Assembly (NCBI GenBank): GCA_003694225.1
Contig: RFKT01000055.1
Location: 1-6,661, forward strand
Source of the DNA: Candidatus Dadabacteria bacterium
GTDB taxonomy: Bacteria; Bdellovibrionota_C; UBA2361; J135
Length of the DNA stretch: 6,661 nucleotides
Reading direction: 5' to 3'
Below, piece by piece: positions 1-5,523 of the stretch. The notes beneath the pieces are model-generated. The model was not told the origin of the DNA and made no database searches. It saw only the letters and a program-made list of their open reading frames with translations. Made by a program: the position numbers and the translations under genes. Each line of letters starts with the position of its first letter. Position 1 is the first letter of the stretch.

Positions 1-243
1 ACTGCGATCCGTGTCGGGATCGAGTCGGAGAAAGAGCAACTCCTTGATTTCCTTCAGCGTGAAGCCGAGTTCCTGGGCACGCTTGATGAACCGGATTCGT
101 TCGACGTACGGTTCCGAATACACCCGGTAGCCGGCAGCACTCCGGGGGGGCTTCGGGATGAGCCCGCGCTGTTCGTAGTAGCGGACCGTCTCCACATGGA
201 CGCCGGCCTGCGTGGCCACCTTGCCGATGGTCAGTCCTGGCAT
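1..243 (-). CDS. MerR-family metal-responsive regulator, 5' part (runs off left edge)
   Basis: The 81 visible codons form the DNA-binding half of a MerR-family activator. The winged helix-turn-helix starts LTIGKVATQAGVHVETVRYY (residues 4-23), followed by the EQRGL turn, the wing with GYRVYS (38-43) and a second helical motif (IRFIKRAQELGFTLKEI, 50-66). The ATG at 243 has an AAAGGAG ribosome site 5 bases upstream (249-255). The dimerisation helix and C-terminal metal loop lie outside the window, so the ligand is unknown. Aligned from memory with ZntR, MerR and CueR, the last visible residue, Ser81, falls where ZntR/MerR have a metal-binding Cys and CueR has Ser77. That hints at a non-divalent sensor, but a Cys just beyond the edge cannot be excluded. 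The gene is about 62% GC, far above the rest of the window, which suggests transfer. Such regulators control metal efflux or detoxification genes, presumably to the left. Confidence 0.9.
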   Translation of the reverse strand, partial: MPGLTIGKVATQAGVHVETVRYYEQRGLIPKPPRSAAGYRVYSEPYVERIRFIKRAQELGFTLKEIKELLFLRLDPDTDRS

Positions 244-283
244 ACGTACTCCTTTCCTTGTCTTCTACGGACACCTGCAGGCC

Positions 284-315
284 AGTTTACACCCTGTACC
301 ATACTACAGGGTCAA
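284..315 (-). promoter_or_regulatory. MerR-type promoter/operator reading into the merR-like gene
   Basis: On the minus strand, a -35 box TTGACC (315-310) and a -10 box TAAACT (289-284) are separated by 20 bp, longer than the 17 bp optimum. A perfect 7-bp inverted repeat, CCCTGTA/TACAGGG with a 6-bp centre (292-311), fills the spacer. A dyad in an overlong 19-20 bp spacer is the hallmark of promoters that MerR-family proteins activate by untwisting DNA. A 20-bp spacer and a GGGTG edge resemble ZntR/PbrR/CadR targets as I remember them. The promoter fires into the regulator itself, so the gene is probably autoregulated and may lead an operon. Confidence 0.82.
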
Positions 316-336
316 GCCTTTTCTTTCCTTGTCGCC

Positions 337-365
337 TTGAGTTTTGGCGGCCTTTGTATTAAAAT
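337..365 (+). promoter_or_regulatory. Sigma70-like promoter for rpsT
   Basis: TTGAGT (337-342, 4 of 6 to consensus) and TAAAAT (360-365, 5 of 6) are separated by exactly 17 bp. The predicted start near 372 would give rpsT a leader of about 60 nt. A second, weaker TATACT box lies at 394-399, with TTGTTT at 372-377. The promoter sits right beside the mer-type operator, which reads the other way. Confidence 0.5.
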
Positions 366-432
366 CCCGGTTTGTTTCCTTGATTGGTTAAATTATACTG
401 TAATTTTAGTAAATTATATTTTTGAGAAAGGT

Positions 433-696
433 ATGGCCAACCATAAATCAGCTTTAAAAAGGCACAGGCAGAGCCTAAAAAGACGTGAGAGGAACAGGCG
501 CGTTAAGTCTTCAATACGAACAGCCATAAAAAAGGCACGATTAGCCATTGAAGCTGGAGAAGAGGGGGCGATAGAGCTTGTAAGGCGAGCGGAGAAACTT
601 TTGGCCTCTTCCGCAACAAAAGGAGTCATACATAAAAAAAATGCGGCTAGAAGGATAAGTAGGCTTGCAAAGCGACTGAATAAAGCCAAATCATAA
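433..696 (+). CDS. rpsT: Small ribosomal subunit protein S20 (bS20)
   Basis: This 87-residue, very basic protein starts MANHKSALKRHRQS and ends RRISRLAKRLNKAKS, which is typical bS20. Its length equals that of the E. coli protein. The family is a primary 16S rRNA-binding protein that folds as a three-helix bundle at the bottom of the 30S subunit. Conserved features visible are the N-terminal NHKSALKR segment and the central SSIRTAIKKA helix. The reading frame stays open upstream to 196, but the Met-Ala-Asn-His start at 433 is the family start, with a GAGAAAGG purine stretch just before it. The gene appears monocistronic, behind its own promoter, and is convergent with nhaA. Its lower GC fits the rest of the window rather than the regulator to its left. 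Confidence 0.97.
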   Translation: MANHKSALKRHRQSLKRRERNRRVKSSIRTAIKKARLAIEAGEEGAIELVRRAEKLLASSATKGVIHKKNAARRISRLAKRLNKAKS

Positions 697-727
697 AGCC
701 TAAATCGAAAAGCTCCAAAGGGAAACT

Positions 728-756
728 AAAAAATCCTATCTTGATTTCAGGATTTT
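728..756 (-). terminator. Terminator of the nhaA operon, possibly bidirectional
   Basis: Arms AAAATCCT (730-737) and AGGATTTT (749-756) form an 8-bp stem with an 11-nt loop. Read on the minus strand, the second arm runs into an uninterrupted six-U tract (733-728), as in an intrinsic terminator. The stem overlaps the nhaA stop codon at 747-749. On the plus strand the U-tract is only the stem itself, so termination of rpsT there would be weaker. The stem has only two G-C pairs. Confidence 0.5.
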
Positions 757-1940
757 GCACTTTTAAGTTTAGCCCTCAAAAACAAAAAGCCGGCTGTGCC
801 AGATACTAAAGAAGCGGCTAAAATGGAGAGCCTTCCGGCTGCTTGTGTGCTTGGCGCAGCGCCTACTTCAAAGGCAAGCGAATAGATAAAAAAGCTCATG
901 GTAAACCCGATTCCACAGAGTAAAGACACGCCAAAGATATGTCCCCACCTTATGCCAGCAGGCAAAGACGCCATTTTCAGCCCTACTGCAATATAAGAAA
1001 GCAAACATACCCCCAAAGGTTTTCCAAGCACCAGCCCTAAAAAGATCCCTAGCGGCGCAACCTCTGTTATGGCTTGAATAGATATATCAAAAAGTGATAT
1101 GCCGCTATTTGCGAAGGCAAAGAGAGGAAGAACCCCGAAACTTACCCACGGATGAAGAGTATGCTCAAGCTTTATAAGAGGCGGATCTTGCATATCAACG
1201 GCATCTGCTCCAGATGAACGCCCTTTAAGGGGTATAAACATAGCTGTAACCACACCAGCCAATGTTGCATGAACTCCGGACTTTAGCACAGCTACCCATA
1301 ACACTAAGCCCAAGATAAGATAGGGGATAAGGGATTTAATCCTGAAGAATGCCACTGTACATAGAGCCGCTACTATCAAAACCGCCGCAATCCCGTAGAC
1401 GAGAGAAAGGGTATCTGCATAAAAAAGTGCGATAATTACTATTGCTCCTAAATCATCAAAGATGGCGACACTTAGGAGAAATGTTTTTAGAGGCAGAGGC
1501 ACTTTCTTTCCAGCCAGAGTAAGCACACCCAATGCAAACGCAATGTCAGTCGCTGTCGGTATCGCCCATCCGGAAAGCGCGTGGGGATGGTTAAAAGTAG
1601 TGGCAAAATAGATTGCCGCCGGCACAAGCATCCCTCCAAAGGCGGCTATTGCCGGCAGAATAGCCTGCTTTAAGGTTGAAAGGTGGCCTATCACTATCTC
1701 CCTTTTAACTTCAAGGCCAACTAAGAGGAAAAAAACGGCCATAAGACCATCATTAATCCAGAGAAGTAGCGGTTTGTTGAGGGTCAGAGGCCCAACATGG
1801 AACCCAACTTTAAACTCCAGAGCTTCGTTATAAAATACTGATAAGGGGGTATTGGCAACAATGAGAGCTATCAAAGCCGCTCCCATAAGGACAAGCCCCC
1901 CGGCAGATTCCAACTGAAAGAAGTCTTTATAACCCTTCAC
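747..1940 (-). CDS. nhaA: Na+/H+ antiporter NhaA
   Basis: This 397-residue polytopic inner-membrane protein exchanges cytoplasmic Na+ (or Li+) for external H+, supporting salt and alkaline-pH tolerance. It is slightly longer than E. coli NhaA (388). Family signatures are all present: GWAIPTATDIAFALGVL with the ion-site Asp132 (E. coli D133), the FDDLGAI motif with Asp162-Asp163 (E. coli D163/D164), KSGVHATLAGV with His224 (E. coli pH-response H225), and GKPLG with Lys307 (E. coli K300). Early motifs FQLESAGG and FFLLVGLEVKRE also fit. Hydrophobic segments fill the length, consistent with the 12 helices of the family. The start is GTG at 1940, with GGAGG four bases upstream. It follows the Nudix gene by 14 nt, so the two are almost certainly co-transcribed, and it ends in a terminator-like hairpin. 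No residue expected for activity is missing. Confidence 0.97.
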   Translation of the reverse strand: MKGYKDFFQLESAGGLVLMGAALIALIVANTPLSVFYNEALEFKVGFHVGPLTLNKPLLLWINDGLMAVFFLLVGLEVKREIVIGHLSTLKQAILPAIAAFGGMLVPAAIYFATTFNHPHALSGWAIPTATDIAFALGVLTLAGKKVPLPLKTFLLSVAIFDDLGAIVIIALFYADTLSLVYGIAAVLIVAALCTVAFFRIKSLIPYLILGLVLWVAVLKSGVHATLAGVVTAMFIPLKGRSSGADAVDMQDPPLIKLEHTLHPWVSFGVLPLFAFANSGISLFDISIQAITEVAPLGIFLGLVLGKPLGVCLLSYIAVGLKMASLPAGIRWGHIFGVSLLCGIGFTMSFFIYSLAFEVGAAPSTQAAGRLSILAASLVSGTAGFLFLRAKLKSAKS

Positions 1941-1954
1941 TTAGCCTCCATCCA

Positions 1955-2515
1955 CTACACACACCACCCTTTCTGACCTACCTTTTCCATAGCCATAATC
2001 GCCCCCCAAAGGTGGTGAGAGAGGCAAAAGGAGCCTTCTCTGACCAAAGCCGCTAATTCAGAAGGCGAGATAAACTCAGATTCTATACACTCATTCTCAT
2101 CAAAGGAAGGCTCGCATACCTTTTGGGCTCCTCTAGCCATAAAGGCGAAGATCTTATTCGTGTACCGGGAAGGGTCGGAATAGCACTCCATAAGAAGATC
2201 GAAGCTTTCAGCAGTGCAGCCGGTCTCCTCCAAAAGCTCTCTTTTGGCCCCTTCAATCGGAGATTCTTTGTCAAGCGCCACATCCCCAGATGGAAATTCA
2301 ACTGTTATAATTCCCGCTCCGTGCCGGTACTGCCTTACAACCAGCACATCCATATCACTATTAAAGGCAATAACATACACCCAGTTGCGCTCTTCAATTA
2401 CATAATAAGGATCAACAATGCCTCCATCAGGCCTTTTACACCTGTCAGCTCTTACATTTATCCAGTCGCTTGTTATGAGATATTTGCTGTCAAGTTTCTT
2501 CCATTTTTTAATCAC
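1955..2515 (-). CDS. Nudix hydrolase, ADP-ribose pyrophosphatase-like
   Basis: This 186-residue cytoplasmic protein carries a Nudix box at residues 77-99, from Gly77 through Glu84 to RELLEETG (92-99). The catalytic Glu residues of REx2EE (E93, E96, E97) are intact. The preceding YRHGAGIITVEFPSGD stretch and the downstream CYSDPSRYTNKIFAFMARG segment resemble ADP-ribose/nucleotide-sugar pyrophosphatases (NudF/YjhB-like layout). These cleave NDP-X to NMP and phospho-X with Mg2+ or Mn2+. Six residues separate the box Gly from the first Glu instead of the canonical five, so the loop is expanded by one. The start is GTG at 2515, with AGGAGT (about 2522-2527) at good spacing. It is the middle gene of the operon, 41 nt after the SpoIID-domain gene and 14 nt before nhaA. 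The exact substrate cannot be read from the sequence. Confidence 0.88.
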   Translation of the reverse strand: MIKKWKKLDSKYLITSDWINVRADRCKRPDGGIVDPYYVIEERNWVYVIAFNSDMDVLVVRQYRHGAGIITVEFPSGDVALDKESPIEGAKRELLEETGCTAESFDLLMECYSDPSRYTNKIFAFMARGAQKVCEPSFDENECIESEFISPSELAALVREGSFCLSHHLWGAIMAMEKVGQKGWCV

Positions 2516-2556
2516 GCTTTTACTCCTCTCTTTTAAATGCGGCGTCTTTACAATGA

Positions 2557-3894
2557 CTAATACGCCTTTACTATTTCACATCTTGGATAGTAGTGGCACA
2601 AAATATCCTTCCAGCTCTTTCCAGCAAGCGCCATCCCTACACCGCCCATCTGACAAAGCCCAACACCGTGACCCCATCCGGCGCCTCTAAGGGTTACCTT
2701 TGAAACTTCACCTTTTCCTTCTGCAATAATCTCAAAAGCAGAACTATAAAGAAACTTTGGATGGAGAAACTTCCGAATTTCATACTGGTTGTTAAAAACT
2801 AGCTCTTTTTTCTCTCCAGAAGTATCGGTAAATTCTACTTTCATTTTGCAATACCTTCCCGAAGGATCCCTTTGAGATGGTACAATCGAAAGTATTGCCT
2901 TAATTCCCTTCAAGCCAAATTTATCTTCAGCTATTGAGCACAGATCTTCTGATGAAATTGTGTAATCCCACCGGAAATATTCCATATCCACATCAACGCC
3001 GCCCAAAATTTCGCTTTTGGGAAGTGTACAGTTTAAAGGTGCGCAGTAGGCATTTTCATAAACATATTTATCCGCTAAAAAATATTGGAATTTTTGATCA
3101 ACCCTGTATGAAAGCTCCTTTTCCATATCAGCTTTTGGCACCAATCCATCAACCTCGTAGCCAAACACCATCTGAGGAGAGGCAAGGTGGCCTCCACAAC
3201 TTTTATGGTAGTAGGCGGGACATACTGCTCCGGAGGGAGCCTTAAGGAAAACCCCTGTAGCAGCGCTTAAAATCCGTCTGCAAGAGTTAAAACCATCAGT
3301 TACTCCCTGGTATCTCTGGCAGTCATCATCATTGCATACATCGTATGGGTCATCTCTATGCTTTGAGCCCCAAAATGCCCACGCCCAAGAGCGGGCTGCA
3401 ACCGATTGTGCAATCTGAAAGTCTGCAGGACAGCTCTTTCCCATTTCAGAGGACACGACAGACGCTATATATTCTTCAAATGGAAGTGTGTTTACAACAA
3501 CAATAAAGCCTTTGTGACTAAAGACCGTAATCTCTCCTGTAAAGGATTGAACCTTTTCATCTTCCCAGTGAAATCCTCTTCCAACCGTAATAGAATCGAC
3601 AAAAAGCCTTTCCGGTTTCCCTCTTTGGCTAAAGATTGTAAGCCTTGAGCCGTGTAGCTTACCGCCTTTATTATCAGTAAGCTCAACTGTGCCGCCTTTT
3701 GAGCCGCTAGCCAAACTGATATCGCACCACCCTTCAATAAGTCGTTCTATTCCATCATCTGACCTTACAACGCAACGCTTGCAACAAGGCTTTATCCTGA
3801 CAGATTTTTTTAGATCTTCAGCAATTACAATTCCTACACTGACTTTTGGCTCTTTCTCCGGCAAGGGAATATTTAAGGCTTTTGGCTCTCTCAT
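2557..3894 (-). CDS. SpoIID/LytB-domain protein (putative peptidoglycan lytic transglycosylase or amidase enhancer)
   Basis: This 445-residue protein has the SpoIID/LytB domain from about residue 118 to the C-terminus. Key motifs are LPFEEYIASVVSSEM (137-151), whose Glu150 matches the catalytic Glu of SpoIID; VAARSWAWAF (165-174); YDVCNDDDCQRYQGV (184-198); HKSCGGH (230-236); and GAGWGHGVGLCQMGGVGMA (404-422). SpoIID of sporulators cuts denuded glycan strands, while LytB-type homologues in non-sporulators act in envelope remodelling. No signal peptide or membrane segment is visible at the N-terminus (MREPKALNIPLPEKEPKVSVGI), which is odd for a wall enzyme. The protein contains 17 cysteines, including a C37-C38-x2-C41 cluster. 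A stop lies five codons upstream, and ATG at 3894 is the only good start. It lacks a Shine-Dalgarno sequence but sits just after a promoter. It is the first gene of a Nudix-nhaA operon. Confidence 0.9.
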   Translation of the reverse strand: MREPKALNIPLPEKEPKVSVGIVIAEDLKKSVRIKPCCKRCVVRSDDGIERLIEGWCDISLASGSKGGTVELTDNKGGKLHGSRLTIFSQRGKPERLFVDSITVGRGFHWEDEKVQSFTGEITVFSHKGFIVVVNTLPFEEYIASVVSSEMGKSCPADFQIAQSVAARSWAWAFWGSKHRDDPYDVCNDDDCQRYQGVTDGFNSCRRILSAATGVFLKAPSGAVCPAYYHKSCGGHLASPQMVFGYEVDGLVPKADMEKELSYRVDQKFQYFLADKYVYENAYCAPLNCTLPKSEILGGVDVDMEYFRWDYTISSEDLCSIAEDKFGLKGIKAILSIVPSQRDPSGRYCKMKVEFTDTSGEKKELVFNNQYEIRKFLHPKFLYSSAFEIIAEGKGEVSKVTLRGAGWGHGVGLCQMGGVGMALAGKSWKDILCHYYPRCEIVKAY

Positions 3895-3905
3895 AATAGA
3901 TGTAA

Positions 3906-3934
3906 ACTATAACTGTGTTGCTTTTAGCGTGCAA
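3906..3934 (-). promoter_or_regulatory. Promoter of the spoIID-Nudix-nhaA operon, near-leaderless
   Basis: On the minus strand, TTGCAC (3934-3929) and TATAGT (3911-3906, 5 of 6 to TATAAT) are exactly 17 bp apart. The expected start near 3899 is only about five bases before the ATG at 3894, and no Shine-Dalgarno sequence precedes that ATG. The mRNA would therefore be nearly leaderless. Confidence 0.5.
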
Positions 3935-3951
3935 TTGATATCAAAATAAAG

Positions 3952-3971
3952 ATGTAGCCCGTAGATAGGCT
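3952..3971 (+). repeat. Copy A of 20-nt intergenic element ATGTAGCCCG-N3-ATAGGCT
   Basis: This 20-nt stretch matches 5504-5523 at 17 positions, differing only in the three central bases (TAG here, AGC there). It lies between the divergent spoIID-domain gene and the small acidic protein gene, ending 47 bases before the latter's ATG. Locally, GATG-TAGC (3951-3958) can pair with GCTA-CG-CATC (3991-4000) with a 2-nt bulge, so the element may be one side of a structured leader. It could be an operator, a degenerate dispersed repeat or part of an RNA structure. Confidence 0.5.
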
Positions 3972-4018
3972 TTTCAAAGGGGTGAAGTCAGCTACGCATC
4001 TGAGGGTTGAAATTTAAG

Positions 4019-4432
4019 ATGGGCTTTTTTAGAAGAAAAAAATATCCATTACCCAAATTTCCCGAACATATCGCGCCAGCATTTAAGGGGCTTTGTGTCC
4101 CGTGTTCTGACGATGAAATAGCTGAGTTAAGGATGAAGCTCTTTGATTTTATGGGAGATGTAGAAAGCGAGGCAGAGAGGGAAGGGATGGTATCTTTGGA
4201 TCTGGCGCGAGAGATCGCCCAAAGGCTCAGCTATATGTTAGATCTTTATCCGGAACTCGATGAAAAAAAACGGGGTTATGTAGTAGGAGCAGTAAGGTAT
4301 TTTCTCTCTGATAGCGACGGACTGGATGATTTTGCTTTTGCTTCGGGCTTAAATGATGATGCTCAGATAGTAAACCACTGCCTTGAAGAGATCGGGGTTG
4401 AAGATATGTATATCGATATTGACCGATTTTAA
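4019..4432 (+). CDS. Small acidic protein of unknown function
   Basis: I do not recognise this 137-residue protein. It has a short basic N-terminus (MGFFRRKKYPLPKFP) followed by a mostly helical, acidic body, with no signal peptide or clear membrane segment, so it is probably cytoplasmic. The C-terminal half (YVVGAVRYFLSDSDGLDDFA, then GLNDDAQIVNHCLEEIG) faintly resembles the layout of YkvA/DUF1232 proteins, where a YFL-D-D-DF stretch is followed by a G-DDA helix. That is a from-memory likeness and not a family assignment. Two cysteines lie in LCVPCSDDE. ATG at 4019 is preferred. A TTG at 4007 in frame would add four residues, but the only purine-rich site (GAGGG, 4002-4006) sits directly against it and is 12 bases from the ATG, so the start is uncertain. 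The gene is divergent from spoIID and stands alone, with a 223-base convergent gap after it. Confidence 0.72.
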   Translation: MGFFRRKKYPLPKFPEHIAPAFKGLCVPCSDDEIAELRMKLFDFMGDVESEAEREGMVSLDLAREIAQRLSYMLDLYPELDEKKRGYVVGAVRYFLSDSDGLDDFAFASGLNDDAQIVNHCLEEIGVEDMYIDIDRF

Positions 4433-4447
4433 ATCAGCAACTGCAAC

Positions 4448-4453
4448 TATAAT
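4448..4453 (+). promoter_or_regulatory. Consensus -10 box before the structured gap (weak candidate promoter)
   Basis: A perfect TATAAT lies just after the preceding gene's stop, in a very AT-rich stretch (4442-4472). The base run at the right distance for a -35 is GATTTT (4425-4430), a poor match. A better TTGACC (4419-4424) is 23 bp away, which is too far. It could drive a small RNA across the paired region downstream, but AT-rich DNA often contains such boxes by chance. Confidence 0.22.
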
Positions 4454-4503
4454 ATAAAACTATAACATAATACTTCTCAGATATATCAATAGATGCTTGC
4501 CTA

Positions 4504-4631
4504 ATAATAAGAAGCAGCTCGTAGTAAGCGCAATTTAGCGCAGAAAGCCCTACCAAGGAGGGACAGACCTCCTTGTCAACCATCCCCTCCCTTATGGGCT
4601 CCCTTGCGCTATTGTGGGCACTATTATGAGC
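4504..4631. other. Nested inverted repeats between convergent genes (structured element or RNA)
   Basis: Several complementary arms nest around one centre: ATAATA (4504-4509) with TATTAT (4622-4627), GCTC (4517-4520) with GAGC (4628-4631) as an alternative outer pair, AGCGCAA (4527-4533) with TTGCGCT (4604-4610), AGCCC (4546-4550) with GGGCT (4596-4600), and the inner hairpin CAAGGAGG (4554-4561)/CCTCCTTG (4568-4575) with a 6-nt GACAGA loop. GCGC at 4528-4531 can alternatively pair with GCGC at 4538-4541, so two conformations compete. No protein-coding ORF of note lies here. It could be a small RNA, a palindromic intergenic repeat, or a transcription barrier between the converging genes. I recognise no known RNA family. 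Confidence 0.45.
4554..4575. terminator. Stable inner hairpin between convergent genes, terminator-like without U-tract
   Basis: A perfect 8-bp stem, CAAGGAGG/CCTCCTTG, closes a GACAGA loop. Neither strand has a U-run after it, so it is not a classic intrinsic terminator. It lies in the gap where transcripts from 4432 and 4656 converge and may slow or end either one. Confidence 0.3.
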
Positions 4632-4655
4632 AATGTCACCTACTCTGTTTTAGCC

Positions 4656-5429
4656 TTACCCTAACTTTTTAAGCCACCTATCTATAATCATCTTAAAGTG
4701 CTTGAACGGGTAAGCGCCCTTTATAGCTACTCCATTTACAAAGAAACCGGGCGTTCCCCTAATGCCAAGTTTGTTGGCTAGCTGTTTGTCTTCCTCTATC
4801 TGCTTGGCTATTTCAGGATCTTCCATGTCCTTTTTGAACTTTTCTACATCAAGCCCGAGCTTTTTAGCCGTTTTTACATAGAAATCCATTCCGAGGCTTT
4901 GCTGATTGGCAAAAAGCTCATCGTGCATCTCCCAGAATTTGCCTTGTTTTCCAGCGGCAAGGGCGGCTTTTGCGGCCCCAAGCGCATTTTTATGGAAGGG
5001 TAGGGGGAGATTCTTAAATGCAATCTTTACATCCTTTGGATAGCTCTCCATCACCTTCTTCAAAGTGCCAGTGCCCCTTTTGCAAAACGGGCATTGGAAA
5101 TCTGAAAATTCAATAATAGTGATCTTTGCGTCAGCGGGACCTTTAACGGGGGCTTTGCCTATATCGATCTTAACTGGATTTTTAAACTGAGCTTCAAGCT
5201 CTGCTTTCCTCTTTTCCTCTTGCTCTTTCCTTGCCTTCTCCTGCAAACTCCTAAAATAAGCTTGAGTCGCTTTTCCTACTACTTCACGGCCTTTTTCAGA
5301 GTTGACATACTTGTTAAACATCTTTTCAAATTCTTCCTGCGATATCTCAGCCCGAGCAGTGGGCAAAGATAGGTTTCCAACTGCGATAACAGCAAAAGCA
5401 ACAACGACAAATCTCAATACCTTAACCAT
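4656..5429 (-). CDS. Exported DsbA-like thioredoxin-fold thiol:disulfide oxidoreductase
   Basis: This 257-residue precursor has a Sec signal peptide: Lys3/Arg6, a hydrophobic core at residues 7-20, and likely cleavage after ARA at 27. A charged helical segment rich in Lys and Glu (about 29-82) precedes the thioredoxin-fold domain (about 87-257). The active site is CPFC (113-116), in EFSDFQCPFC, and the cis-proline loop is GTPGFF with Pro227. An inserted helical region (about 145-220) contains FWEMHDELF, typical of the DsbA/BdbD (Thioredoxin_4) group. Such proteins oxidise cysteine pairs in exported proteins; some members of this fold instead act as isomerases or reductases. No DsbB or VKOR partner is in the window. 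GGAGAG (5443-5438) precedes the ATG at 5429. The gene is divergent from the cyclophilin gene, which makes an extracytoplasmic folding pair. All key residues are intact. Confidence 0.92.
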   Translation of the reverse strand: MVKVLRFVVVAFAVIAVGNLSLPTARAEISQEEFEKMFNKYVNSEKGREVVGKATQAYFRSLQEKARKEQEEKRKAELEAQFKNPVKIDIGKAPVKGPADAKITIIEFSDFQCPFCKRGTGTLKKVMESYPKDVKIAFKNLPLPFHKNALGAAKAALAAGKQGKFWEMHDELFANQQSLGMDFYVKTAKKLGLDVEKFKKDMEDPEIAKQIEEDKQLANKLGIRGTPGFFVNGVAIKGAYPFKHFKMIIDRWLKKLG

Positions 5430-5503
5430 AGCTTTCTCTCTCCATCTTACTTTAATAACTTCATTTAGCCCCTAAGGCACCACAAGTTGTTAATTTATCC
5501 TAT

Positions 5504-5523
5504 ATGTAGCCCGAGCATAGGCT
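5504..5523 (+). repeat. Copy B of 20-nt intergenic element ATGTAGCCCG-N3-ATAGGCT
   Basis: Identical to copy A at 3952-3971 except for the three middle bases (AGC here). It is in the same orientation and also lies in a gap between divergent genes, 217 bases before the cyclophilin start. Its right half forms one arm of the bulged hairpin at 5513-5546. Confidence 0.5.

Noticed and set aside
196..432. Open frame extending rpsT upstream by 79 codons
   Set aside because: The canonical S20 start is MANHKS at 433; the extension covers the mer operator and a promoter and has no family resemblance.
414..689. Minus-strand ORF opposite rpsT
   Set aside because: It mirrors the S20 gene and begins in its leader; the hydrophobic translation comes from antisense Lys/Ala codons.
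2123..2536. Plus-strand ORF opposite the Nudix gene
   Set aside because: It is fully antisense to a gene with intact catalytic motifs, with no ribosome site or recognisable protein.
3492..3737. Second minus-strand frame inside the SpoIID-domain gene
   Set aside because: It overlaps the real gene in another frame and shows no domain or start signal.
3951..4000. Riboswitch upstream of the small acidic protein gene
   Set aside because: GATG-TAGC/GCTA-CATC pairing is present, but none of the aptamer cores I know (GEMM, TPP, cobalamin, preQ1) is recognisable.
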